NCBI GenBank assembly: GCA_023457875.1 | Contig: JAEXBC010000171.1 | Location: 1-7,471, forward strand | Reading direction: 5' to 3' | From: Bacillota bacterium | GTDB lineage: Bacteria > Bacillota > Clostridia > Lachnospirales > Cellulosilyticaceae | Length of the DNA stretch: 7,471 bases | Shown here: positions 1 to 6,440 of the stretch, piece by piece | How positions within the stretch are numbered: the first letter of the stretch is position 1 | Layout of the letters: every line of letters starts with the position of its first letter | The notes under the pieces: generated by a model | The model's database searches: none | What the model was told of the DNA's origin: nothing | Seen by the model: the letters and a program-made list of their open reading frames with translations, nothing else | Made by a program: the position numbers and the translations under genes

Positions 1-33
1 ATCCTTATGACGATTCACTTAAGTAATCTGCTA

Positions 34-1791
34 CTATAACATTTCTTGCGCCATTTTCTTGAAGTGAAGGGAAACAACGGTTCCTTCTCCTACTTTACTC
101 CTAATTTCTATCTTTCCTCCATGTAAATGCATCAATTCTTTTGCAATAGCCAGTCCCAGACCTGTCCCTCCCATTTTTCGCGATCTTGCCTTATCTACTC
201 TATAAAATCTTTCAAAAATGCGGGCTAAATCCTCCTCTGGAATGCCGATTCCTGTATCAGCTATTTCAATACAAATGTGCTCCTTGTCACTTGCCATACT
301 GAGTTTGATAATGCCAGGCTCAATACTGTACTTAATAGCATTTGACAAAATATTATGAAGGATTTGTCTAATACGAGAAACGTCCCCCATAATATAATAT
401 TCTTTCTTTTCATCATAAGCTACCTGTAAGCGGTGCCCCTTATTTTTCATGTGAATATGCTGTGCTTCTAGCACTTCTTCAACAAGTGGCTTAAGGCTAA
501 TAGGTACCATATTTAGCTGAATCTGCTTATTATCAATACGTGAAAGCTCCAATAAGTCCTGAACCAAGGCAGTCATACGATCCGCTTCTTTTTCCATAAC
601 CTTTAAGAAATGAATTGCTGTATCTCTATCCTCCAATGCACCATCTAGTAGGGTCTCGGTATAGCTCTTTACAGTGGTAAGAGGCGTCCTAAGTTCATGA
701 GAAACATTGGCAACAAATTCTTTTCGCATTTCATCTAGCTTTTGCTGTTTCGTGACATCTTGAATGACCACCACGAGTCCATCTGGCTCTTTTTTGGCAT
801 TCATATAAATATCGAAATTCATTTTTAAATATTTATCCTCAAGGATTAAGGTTTCATCTGTGCTTTCCTCAGCCTTTCCAGCTAAGAGCTCCTCAAAATC
901 CAGAGAAAGCCCTAGACTCTCAAATATTTCATGAAAGTTAGGTGACATATGGGTAGCGCCTATAATTTCATAGCACACAGAGTTCACGTGAATGAGTAGC
1001 CCCTGCTTGTTAAACGCCATAACCCCATCTGCCATGTGCTCAAAGATCTTTTCCAGCTTATTCTTCTCACTGGTCACGACCTCCATGGTGCTACTTAACT
1101 GACTCGCCATATAGTTAAAGCTTTGAGTCAGCTCACCAATCTCATCAGAAGCCTCCACAGGAATACGACTAATAATATTGCCTGCTGCCAATTTCTTTGA
1201 GTTGTTGGTAAGGGCTTTAATAGGTGAGGTAATCATATTAGAGAAAACAATACCACATATACCGGTAATAAACATGGCTATTACAAGACCAATGGCTATG
1301 GTTCTCATAATGCTTAGCATATTGCCGCGTATATCCTCCATATCAGCTTGGATATAGATGATTCGCTCAATTTCACCTTCGTCATTTAGGATGACTCTGG
1401 CATGATCAATGTAGGAATTAACAATAAAAGAGGAAAAATGACGGATAGGCGCTGTAGCTGATTGCTTGGTATCAATGGCTCTTATCACCACTTCCTCCTT
1501 AATAAACTTACCCTCTCTAAAGGCCTCGTCTTTTCCAGTGCCAATCTCCACCTGTCCCGTTGGTGTCAAGCTACAGATGACATACCGCTCCCCCACTTGA
1601 TTGCCCAAGTCGTCGAGCTTCCAATTGCTCCTTTGCACAATCGTTTCAGCCATGTTTTGAATAGTGTCTTGTTCGCTTTCACAGTATTTTGTTTCCGTAC
1701 GGTAGACAATATAGGTTCCGCTAACAAGCATAATGATGATGATTGTACACAAATAAATCAAAACAATTTTAATCTGGATGCTGATTTTCAT
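34..1791 (-). CDS. walK: WalK/YycG-type sensor histidine kinase
   Basis: Membrane sensor kinase of the WalRK (YycFG) two-component system, which in Firmicutes adjusts peptidoglycan remodelling to growth; it phosphorylates the WalR encoded just upstream. The 585 residues show the full WalK order: TM1 (about 10-30), an extracytoplasmic sensor loop (about 31-160), TM2 (about 162-184), HAMP (184-236), a cytoplasmic PAS domain (about 245-347), HisKA with NVSHELRTP and phospho-acceptor His365, and an HATPase domain with N box (ILSNAIKY, Asn484), G1 (DTGIGIP, 512-518), F box (IFERFY) and G2 (GGTGLGLAIA, 541-550). All catalytic motifs are intact. The ATG lies 2 bp after the walR stop with AGAGG about 7 nt upstream, so the two are almost certainly co-translated from one mRNA. 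YycH/YycI partners are not in the window; only 33 bases remain beyond the stop, ending in AAGGAT on the minus strand, which could be the ribosome site of a next gene. A PhoR-type kinase is the alternative, but the extra PAS and the WalR partner favour WalK. Confidence 0.92.
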   Translation of the reverse strand: MKISIQIKIVLIYLCTIIIIMLVSGTYIVYRTETKYCESEQDTIQNMAETIVQRSNWKLDDLGNQVGERYVICSLTPTGQVEIGTGKDEAFREGKFIKEEVVIRAIDTKQSATAPIRHFSSFIVNSYIDHARVILNDEGEIERIIYIQADMEDIRGNMLSIMRTIAIGLVIAMFITGICGIVFSNMITSPIKALTNNSKKLAAGNIISRIPVEASDEIGELTQSFNYMASQLSSTMEVVTSEKNKLEKIFEHMADGVMAFNKQGLLIHVNSVCYEIIGATHMSPNFHEIFESLGLSLDFEELLAGKAEESTDETLILEDKYLKMNFDIYMNAKKEPDGLVVVIQDVTKQQKLDEMRKEFVANVSHELRTPLTTVKSYTETLLDGALEDRDTAIHFLKVMEKEADRMTALVQDLLELSRIDNKQIQLNMVPISLKPLVEEVLEAQHIHMKNKGHRLQVAYDEKKEYYIMGDVSRIRQILHNILSNAIKYSIEPGIIKLSMASDKEHICIEIADTGIGIPEEDLARIFERFYRVDKARSRKMGGTGLGLAIAKELMHLHGGKIEIRSKVGEGTVVSLHFKKMAQEML

Positions 1792-1793
1792 AG

Positions 1794-2483
1794 TTAGCCT
1801 CTAAAATAGTAGCCTACACCTCTTTTAGTTAATACATAGCTTGCTTTAGAGGCATCGTCTTCTATTTTCTCTCTTAATCTTCTAATAGTTACATCCACCG
1901 TTCTTACATCACCATAATACTCATATCCCCAAACCTTCTCCAAAAGTTCTTCTCTAGAAAAGACCTGTCCCTTAGCATTCCAAAGAAACTTCAAAAGCTC
2001 AAATTCTCTTAGGGTTAAGTCGATTACTGTTCCTGACTTAGCTACTTCATATTTCTTTAAATCCATGGTGAGGTTATCTTCTTTGAGTAATTCACCGTTT
2101 TCTTCTACCTTAGGCGTATCTGAGTGCTTTCTTCTAAGCATTGCCTTGACCCTAGCCATCACCTCTCTGACGCCAAAGGGTTTAGTCACATAGTCATCTG
2201 CCCCAAGCTCAAGTGCTAAAACCTTATCAATCTCATCTGCTTTAGCTGAAATCACAATAATTGGAACATCTTGAAGCTGTCTCACTTCCTTACAGATTTC
2301 AAGACCATCCTTTCTAGGCAACATGATATCCAGAAGTACTAAGTCTAAGTCCTGACTTTTAATCAGCTTTAGGCCATCTTCCCCATCATATGCTGTATAG
2401 ACCTCATAACCCTCTTTTTCTAAATTATATTTAATAATATCTGAAATCGCCTTTTCATCTTCTATAATCGCAATACGTTGCAT
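1794..2483 (-). CDS. walR: WalR/YycF-type OmpR-family response regulator
   Basis: DNA-binding response regulator paired with WalK. The 229 residues hold a receiver domain (1-118) with acidic pocket Glu8/Asp9, phospho-acceptor Asp52 in LLDIMLP, Ser79 and Lys101 in VTKPF, then an OmpR/PhoB winged helix (about 132-229) whose recognition helix region GDVRTVDVTIRRLREKIED is the typical WalR sequence. The length is normal for the family. The ATG at 2483 is preceded by AGGGGG with 6 nt spacing. The gene lies 53 bp downstream of the LysM gene and 2 bp upstream of walK, with no terminator-like hairpin in either gap, so lysM-walR-walK is probably one operon. In Bacillus and Staphylococcus, WalR recognises tandem TGTWAH half-sites 11 bp apart; a degenerate set of such half-sites lies upstream of the SLH gene in this window. 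PhoP is the main alternative assignment and is less likely. Confidence 0.94.
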   Translation of the reverse strand: MQRIAIIEDEKAISDIIKYNLEKEGYEVYTAYDGEDGLKLIKSQDLDLVLLDIMLPRKDGLEICKEVRQLQDVPIIVISAKADEIDKVLALELGADDYVTKPFGVREVMARVKAMLRRKHSDTPKVEENGELLKEDNLTMDLKKYEVAKSGTVIDLTLREFELLKFLWNAKGQVFSREELLEKVWGYEYYGDVRTVDVTIRRLREKIEDDASKASYVLTKRGVGYYFRG

Positions 2484-2536
2484 GATAATCCCCCTATCTC
2501 TTTTAACATCTCGTTTTCTTCGTTATTTTAGTTTGC

Positions 2537-3364
2537 CTACTGGGTTAAATCGTCACCCTCTTTAGCCCCCGGTGCTTCATCTTTCTCCTGCTTTTCAACG
2601 ATTGAAAGGGGCAGAAGAGGCTGATTCATATTCACCTCAATCACTTGTCCAATACGGATATTGGCATTTTCAGAAAGGGAGTTGTTGGCAGAAATGATGT
2701 TTTCCACTGTAGTATTATACCTATTTGCAATACCTGAAAGGGTATCTCCACTTTTTACTTCATATTCTAATTTTTTTGGTGTAGTGGTGGTACACTTTTG
2801 AACTAACTTCTCCATCGAAATAAGCTCTGACTCTTTAGCAAAAACGTCCTTTAACTCTACCTCCTTGCCAAATTCCACCTCCACGTCTACCTCTCCATAA
2901 TACTTCTTCTTAAGCTCCTCTTTAAGACTCTCTAGCTCTTTTTCTGAAGAGATAATGGCAACAAACTCACCTTCAACATATAACTCCTTAAAGCCTATTA
3001 AAATATCCATATTCTTTCTCATATAAGAAATCAAATAAGTTGGGTCAATATAATCTTTTTTGCTGGCACGATATTTTTTTAGATACAAATCTTCTTCAAA
3101 CTGCACCTCTGAGCCATAGATATCCTTTAGCTGTGTAATGACAGTTTCCTTTGCACCTTCAATCACCTTGATGTCCTTTATGGCACCAATCACTTCTCCA
3201 TCTATACTAATCTGATAGGCATTCGGGCGCATAGCTAGAATAACACCCACTACTACAGCTATGATAACAGCTACGATTGTTATGCGTTTATCTAGTTTGA
3301 TGCCCTTTCCTTTTTTCCTGGTAGAATGTAACCGAATAACCTTTTGTTTGGTTCCTTTTGCCAC
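2537..3364 (-). CDS. Membrane-anchored LysM protein, M23-less relative of LysM-G5-M23 endopeptidases
   Basis: Predicted single-pass membrane protein that holds a peptidoglycan-binding LysM domain outside the cell. The 275 residues show a basic cytoplasmic N-terminus (1-26), a TM helix (about 27-45), two diverged copies of a module built around an IDGE/VEGE turn and an 'EELKKKYYG'-like helix (about 50-118 and 120-195), one LysM domain (about 200-246, from YEVKSGDTLSGIA to IRIGQVIEV) and a short acidic tail. The same order begins many clostridial proteins that continue with G5 and a catalytic M23 peptidase. Here the protein stops right after a QPLLPLSIVEK segment that resembles the lead-in to G5, so no catalytic domain is present and it is probably a binding or scaffold protein. 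The start is GTG, supported by AAAGGAG 7 nt upstream; no ATG fits better. It comes 82 bp after the SLH gene, across a weak terminator, and leads into walR-walK, which suggests an envelope-related role. I saw no convincing promoter of its own. Confidence 0.88.
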   Translation of the reverse strand: MAKGTKQKVIRLHSTRKKGKGIKLDKRITIVAVIIAVVVGVILAMRPNAYQISIDGEVIGAIKDIKVIEGAKETVITQLKDIYGSEVQFEEDLYLKKYRASKKDYIDPTYLISYMRKNMDILIGFKELYVEGEFVAIISSEKELESLKEELKKKYYGEVDVEVEFGKEVELKDVFAKESELISMEKLVQKCTTTTPKKLEYEVKSGDTLSGIANRYNTTVENIISANNSLSENANIRIGQVIEVNMNQPLLPLSIVEKQEKDEAPGAKEGDDLTQ

Positions 3365-3397
3365 TATACTTCTCCTTTCAACACACTAAAAACTTGC

Positions 3398-3429
3398 AAA
3401 AAGGAGACACAACGATTCATGTCCCCTTT
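3398..3429 (-). terminator. Intrinsic terminator or attenuator after the SLH gene
   Basis: In minus-strand RNA, arms at 3420-3429 and 3400-3409 form a 10-bp stem (AAAGGGGACA with UGUCUCCUUU) around a 10-nt loop. The single non-Watson-Crick pair is G-U on the minus strand but C-A on the plus strand, which shows the direction. A run of about five U follows, partly inside the stem. The site lies 17 bases after the SLH stop. The stem is modest and the U tract short, and no good promoter lies between it and the LysM gene, so it may only attenuate, letting some transcripts continue into lysM-walR-walK. Confidence 0.65.
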
Positions 3430-3446
3430 ATGTTTTTATTTGAATT

Positions 3447-5447
3447 CTACTTAACAATGATAATCTTCTTTGGCGCAGCATCGTCCAAGTACTCATAGGT
3501 AAGTACAACATCCATACCCTCCTCGAGTTTTGAACGTGATACCTCAGAACTATTTTTTGTAATGGTCACAGAGTTAGGTATTTGAACACGCTTGTACACC
3601 TTGGTTGCACCTGAAATAGGATCGTAGTCAATGAGTACCTCCATGTAATCATTTCCCTTAGAAATACTTTGAATGGTGCCCTTGAAGCTAACACTATTGG
3701 TGCCCTTTACAATATCAAGGGATACAACCTCTTTACTTTCAAGAAGCAGTTCCACCTCTTGACCTAAGTGCAAATTACGTATATCAATATACTTACGGGT
3801 ATTATTGTCATAAATTTCAGTTGCATCGGTTAAAGTGTAGGTAATTGTGTCACTTCCAGTATTGACTACAATTCTTCCTGGTTGAGCCAGATGAATCTCT
3901 TTAATAGTTCCTTCAACAGAGCTTTGCTCACCAGTTGCAACAATCTGAGAAATCACATTGCCTTCTTTAGTAAGCTGCACCTGATCACCTATTCTTACCT
4001 CACCAATATCTTTACTTTTTTGATTACGTACTAAAGCAGCAGAGTCAGGTACAAATACTGTGCTCTCTATATTTCCACTTTTAATGGTTAGATTATAACC
4101 ATCTAAAGTCGTTTGTCTAGCAGTCACTTCACCACTATTTAATGAGGTAGTAGTGCTTCCAGTGTTCACACCACCTACAGTTACACTTCCAGTTCCTTTA
4201 ATGGCATTAATAGAAGTAACCGTATTGCCTTCAACACTTGCTACCACCTTATCCCCTGCACTTAACTGACTTGCTGTACTGATTGCACCATTTAATGTGA
4301 CAGTACAATAATCTCCTAGCAGACATACCTTGCTTGTACCATCTGCAAGGGTAATGCGCACGATATTGCTGGTAATATTTTGAGACAGGGTACCTGTTAC
4401 TGAATTAGAGTCCGTATTAACTGGCTGATTCACGTTTGTATTAGTATTAGCGCCTGATACTAACTTCATACTTGTAACATATTCTGTGCCGGCTTCTAAC
4501 TGAATGGTAACTAATGCTGTGCTATCTACAGGGATATCTGAAATGGCTATGACACTTCCATTTGCATCTGTTACTGGGGTTGTATTTTTGATGCTATAGT
4601 ATGAACTGTTTCCATTTCTATCTAAGTACAAATAAAATTCGGATGCATTTTTTGCAAGTACCTTTTTAACGGTCACACTTTGAGCTGCCGTGCTATCTGT
4701 ATAGGTAGGTGTGGTAGGAGCTGGTACATTACTTGAAGCTTCCCCTCTAATATTTAAAACATCATTCACCATCTTTGCGCATAATGCCTTTGTAACCACT
4801 GTATTAGGATTACAATTACCCTTTGCATCTGGTGTGATTACACCAATGCTTTTTAAGTAAGCCACATAAGGTCTATTCGCTGTAGCAATCATATTTTCAT
4901 CCTTAAAACCTGTCGTGGTATATGTACTTTTTGCAGTTTCCTCTTTCCCTAACATTCTAACAAGAATCACAGCAAGATTTTGTTTAGTCATCTTAGCCTG
5001 AGCTTGAGTATTGCCTGAGGTTGAAATAAATCCGTCAAGACTACTTATATATCCTCTCCCCAATATGTAAGCCACCTGTTGATCATACAGCTTGTCCCAC
5101 TTACTATACTTTGCCGCATAGCTATCTAGCTTTTGCTTTTGCTTTTGATAGTTCGCCTGAATCTGTTGTTTAAAGTTTTCATCTACATTGGTGGCTACCG
5201 CTACATCTACATAACCTGTAGCCCTCGCAATAACATCTGCCACCTCAAAATAAGTCATTTGTTTATCAGGGAAGAACTGTCCCTTACTATTATAAGACAC
5301 AATCCCCTTTTCCTCTAATTTCACAATTGCAGCATATGCCCAATGATTGGTTTTAACATCCGTTACGACTGCTGCAAAGGTACTGATTGTATATAAACTA
5401 GACAAACTAATTGCCACTAAAAACTTCCTAAAATTTCTCAACCTCAT
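3447..5447 (-). CDS. Exported S-layer-homology (SLH) protein with five beta-rich repeats
   Basis: Secreted or surface-bound protein expected to attach non-covalently to secondary cell-wall polymer through SLH domains. From the ATG at 5447 it has 666 residues: a signal peptide (1 to about 26; RNFRK basic start, hydrophobic core, likely cleavage near STFAA), then three SLH units (about 27-78, 117-168 and 180-233, the first with VTDVKTNHWAYAAI and FFPDKQMTYFE), a Pro/Thr linker (about 240-252), and five degenerate repeats of 65-80 residues (about 258-331, 348-418, 438-506, 510-582, 587-666). Each repeat starts with a 'G-x-I/V' strand and ends with a 'GD/GM-x-V ... I-x-V' strand, resembling the small beta-barrel repeats (DUF5666-like) of clostridial SLH proteins. 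No enzymatic domain was recognised. A TTG at 5453 is in frame, but it sits only 3 nt from the AAGGGGG ribosome site, whereas the ATG at 5447 is at 9 nt and is preferred. The gene is preceded by its own promoter and followed by a terminator. Confidence 0.92.
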   Translation of the reverse strand: MRLRNFRKFLVAISLSSLYTISTFAAVVTDVKTNHWAYAAIVKLEEKGIVSYNSKGQFFPDKQMTYFEVADVIARATGYVDVAVATNVDENFKQQIQANYQKQKQKLDSYAAKYSKWDKLYDQQVAYILGRGYISSLDGFISTSGNTQAQAKMTKQNLAVILVRMLGKEETAKSTYTTTGFKDENMIATANRPYVAYLKSIGVITPDAKGNCNPNTVVTKALCAKMVNDVLNIRGEASSNVPAPTTPTYTDSTAAQSVTVKKVLAKNASEFYLYLDRNGNSSYYSIKNTTPVTDANGSVIAISDIPVDSTALVTIQLEAGTEYVTSMKLVSGANTNTNVNQPVNTDSNSVTGTLSQNITSNIVRITLADGTSKVCLLGDYCTVTLNGAISTASQLSAGDKVVASVEGNTVTSINAIKGTGSVTVGGVNTGSTTTSLNSGEVTARQTTLDGYNLTIKSGNIESTVFVPDSAALVRNQKSKDIGEVRIGDQVQLTKEGNVISQIVATGEQSSVEGTIKEIHLAQPGRIVVNTGSDTITYTLTDATEIYDNNTRKYIDIRNLHLGQEVELLLESKEVVSLDIVKGTNSVSFKGTIQSISKGNDYMEVLIDYDPISGATKVYKRVQIPNSVTITKNSSEVSRSKLEEGMDVVLTYEYLDDAAPKKIIIVK

Positions 5448-5506
5448 TCTCAAATACCCCCTTAATTAAGAATATAAACCTTTACATAATTTTCTACATT
5501 ACTTAT

Positions 5507-5535
5507 ATTCTAAGGTAAAACACCTTAAAATACAA
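5507..5535 (-). promoter_or_regulatory. Candidate sigma-A promoter of the SLH gene
   Basis: On the minus strand TTGTAT (5535-5530) and TAGAAT (5512-5507) are separated by exactly 17 bp, a fair sigma-A match located about 60 bp upstream of the SLH ATG. The spacer carries a perfect interrupted palindrome. A second weaker possibility on the same strand, TTACAA-16-TACAAT, lies farther upstream within the TGTAA-rich segment. Confidence 0.5.
5511..5527. repeat. Inverted repeat inside the SLH promoter spacer (possible operator)
   Basis: TAAGGT-AAAAC-ACCTTA is a perfect 6-bp inverted repeat with a 5-bp centre. It lies between the proposed -35 and -10 of the SLH promoter, touching the -10. Its size and position suit a dimeric repressor, but no known regulator's consensus was recognised and it may be chance in A+T-rich DNA. 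Confidence 0.35.
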
Positions 5536-5560
5536 TATAAACATTGGAAAAACACAGGAT

Positions 5561-5587
5561 TGTATTATTCTTGTAATCATTTGTAAC
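5561..5587 (+). promoter_or_regulatory. Tandem TGTAnn half-sites, WalR-box-like
   Basis: Three direct half-sites occur in a row on the plus strand: TGTATT (5561-5566), TGTAAT (5572-5577) and TGTAAC (5582-5587). The first pair has the 11-bp period of the WalR box (TGTWAH-N5-TGTWAH) with one mismatch; the second pair matches in sequence but has a 10-bp period. They lie 25-50 bp upstream of the proposed -35 of the SLH gene, where an activator could bind. The assignment rests on the Bacillus/Staphylococcus consensus and is tentative. Confidence 0.3.
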
Positions 5588-5592
5588 GTAAC

Positions 5593-5632
5593 AAAAAAGA
5601 ACGATGACACATCACTCTATGTCATCGTTCTT
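5593..5632 (-). terminator. Strong intrinsic terminator of the DUF1659-DUF2922-yvrJ operon
   Basis: Arms at 5620-5632 and 5597-5609 form a perfect 13-bp stem (AAGAACGATGACA with its complement) around a 10-nt loop. On the minus strand the stem runs straight into six U (5598-5593, partly shared with the stem base), the classic Rho-independent form. It closes the small-protein operon 57 bases after the yvrJ stop and insulates the SLH promoter region. Confidence 0.9.
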
Positions 5633-5688
5633 CTCTTCTTCCTTTTTAGGATTGCCTTTTCGTGCTACTTTGGATACTAACCTTTGCA

Positions 5689-5829
5689 CTACTTTTTATC
5701 CAGCACATCCGTTAGTTTGGTGATGCTTTTAGTGAGCTCCTCCATCTTGCCCTCAAATCTAACCAGTAGGTACATGGAGACAACAATGGGAAAGCCAACA
5801 TTGCTAATTTGGGTTAGAAACTCCTCCAT
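5689..5829 (-). CDS. yvrJ: YvrJ-family small membrane peptide, 46 residues
   Basis: Very small protein of the YvrJ family, function unknown. The sequence starts MEEFLTQISNVGFPIVVSMY and ends DVLDKK. Residues about 10-23 (VGFPIVVSMYLLV) form a short hydrophobic segment with a Pro, followed by RFEGKMEELTKSITKLTDVL, an amphipathic helix likely to form a coiled coil. This layout, one N-terminal membrane segment and a charged helical tail, resembles holin-like peptides of the BhlA/UviB type; that similarity is topological only. The ATG at 5829 has AGAGGTGA about 6 nt upstream, overlapping the end of the DUF2922 gene, 13 bp away, so the two are translationally linked. In B. subtilis yvrJ is downstream of oxdC in the SigO regulon, and YvrJ genes commonly accompany DUF1659, DUF2922 and a sigma factor gene, exactly as seen here. 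The family call is confident; the function is not known. Confidence 0.9.
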   Translation of the reverse strand: MEEFLTQISNVGFPIVVSMYLLVRFEGKMEELTKSITKLTDVLDKK

Positions 5830-5842
5830 CTGCTATCACCTC

Positions 5843-6070
5843 TTACGCTATGCTGATGGCTTCAACTTGTTGAAGTACGTACTTAGCGCCTACTACGCTA
5901 TTTGCTTTGCTTTCCTCACCAAATGCACCTGAGGCAACGATTGCATTCATTGCTGCTGTAACCTGTGCTCCTGTAAGTTCCTCCTTTGGTGCATTTACAG
6001 TTAAGGTCGCTTCCTTTCCCTTTTCTGTACCAAAAGTAAGTACAAGGGTTTTCTTAACTAATTCTGCCAT
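5843..6070 (-). CDS. DUF2922-family small protein
   Basis: A 75-residue protein matching the DUF2922 pattern: N-terminal KKTLVLTFGTEKGKEATLTV (two beta strands), a central APKEELTGAQVTAAMNAIVA helix, and a C-terminal VVGAKYVLQQVEAISI strand. No signal peptide, membrane segment or catalytic motif is visible, so it is probably a small soluble, cytoplasmic protein. The ATG at 6070 is preceded by AAAGGAGG at 8 nt spacing. It is the middle gene of a three-gene operon: DUF1659 ends 36 bp upstream and yvrJ begins 13 bp downstream. DUF1659 and DUF2922 are typically adjacent in Bacillus and Clostridia and no role has been established that I know of; small size and pairing suggest a heteromeric complex, which is inference. 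Confidence 0.87.
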   Translation of the reverse strand: MAELVKKTLVLTFGTEKGKEATLTVNAPKEELTGAQVTAAMNAIVASGAFGEESKANSVVGAKYVLQQVEAISIA

Positions 6071-6106
6071 AGTTCTTTCCTCCTTTCCTTAAAATTTAGG
6101 GCCTTA

Positions 6107-6301
6107 TTACTCCTCAATAAGGGTACTTTCTACAACCTTAGTGATTGCTTCAAGTGGCTGGCTCTCTAGCGTAGCTACTGCCTTACCCATTGCATAGAGC
6201 CCCTCATCAGTGGCTTGCTTGTTGCATTTAGTAATCGATTGACTACCTTCTGCAAGCTTTAAGACAACCTTTACATCCTTTAAGTCTGCTGTTACTGCCA
6301 T
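6107..6301 (-). CDS. DUF1659-family small protein
   Basis: A 64-residue protein of the DUF1659 type: MAVTADLKDVKVVLKLAEG, a KCNKQATDEGLYAMGKAVA helix region, and a C-terminal amphipathic beta/helix segment ending TKVVESTLIEE. It has no signal peptide, TM or catalytic motif and is probably cytoplasmic. The start is the ATG at 6301, with AAAGGAGG ending about 8 nt upstream. A GTG three codons earlier is in frame but is itself the last part of the Shine-Dalgarno (GGAGGTG), so it is not the start. Translation ends in tandem stops TAATAA. This is the first gene of the DUF1659-DUF2922-yvrJ operon, separated from the sigma factor gene by a terminator and a 92-bp gap that must contain the operon promoter; no clear sigma-A hexamers are visible there, consistent with use of an alternative sigma factor. 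Confidence 0.87.
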   Translation of the reverse strand: MAVTADLKDVKVVLKLAEGSQSITKCNKQATDEGLYAMGKAVATLESQPLEAITKVVESTLIEE

Positions 6302-6393
6302 GTTTTTCACCTCCTTTACTGCTTATTCACTTACCTATATGTGCTCTAAAAAAACCTTCCCTAGTTTTTATTTTTCTTTTTTACAATCAAAAT
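6302..6393 (-). promoter_or_regulatory. Promoter-bearing leader of the DUF1659 operon (sigma class unclear)
   Basis: This 92-bp gap follows the sigma-gene terminator and precedes the DUF1659 ribosome site, so an operon promoter is expected here. On the minus strand it holds A-rich runs, ATAAAAACTAGGGAAGG and a T7 run, then AGAGCACATATAGG. No sigma-A pair with acceptable spacing was found. The 9-mer ATAAAAACT (6371-6363) also occurs upstream of the sigma factor gene (7040-7032), so it could be part of a shared alternative-sigma promoter, or could be chance. Confidence 0.3.
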
Positions 6394-6432
6394 AGACCAC
6401 CTCAAAAGTGACCCAAGCTTTTGAGATGGTCT
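6391..6432 (-). terminator. Intrinsic terminator of the sigma factor gene
   Basis: Arms at 6418-6432 and 6394-6408 form a 15-bp stem (AGACCAUCUCAAAAG with CUUUUGAGGUGGUCU) around a 9-nt loop. The one imperfect pair is G-U in minus-strand RNA but C-A on the plus strand, so the structure belongs to the minus transcript. It begins 8 bases after the sigma stop and is followed by AUUUUGAUU, a short, imperfect U tract. It separates the sigma gene from the small-protein operon, so the two are transcribed independently or with limited read-through. Confidence 0.78.
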
Positions 6433-6440
6433 TAGCATGA

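Noticed and set aside
1462..1797. Plus-strand open frame opposite walK
   Set aside because: It is fully antisense to well-supported WalK coding sequence, shows no recognisable family, and has no convincing ribosome site.
2484..2536. Remnant of G5/M23 coding sequence or a frameshift after the LysM gene
   Set aside because: The 53-bp gap is too short to hold either domain in any frame and reads as a normal intergenic leader with the walR ribosome site.
5133..5318. Plus-strand open frame opposite the SLH gene
   Set aside because: It is the shadow of the SLH-domain coding region, with low-complexity hydrophobic content and no ribosome site.
5448..5453. TTG start for the SLH gene
   Set aside because: It leaves only 3 nt to the AAGGGGG ribosome site, while the in-frame ATG at 5447 has 9 nt.
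5684..6092. Two plus-strand open frames across yvrJ and DUF2922
   Set aside because: They lie opposite two family-matching genes that have good Shine-Dalgarno sequences; their composition looks like complement of coding sequence.
6302..6310. GTG start for the DUF1659 gene
   Set aside because: That GTG is part of the GGAGGTG Shine-Dalgarno; the ATG at 6301 is correctly spaced.
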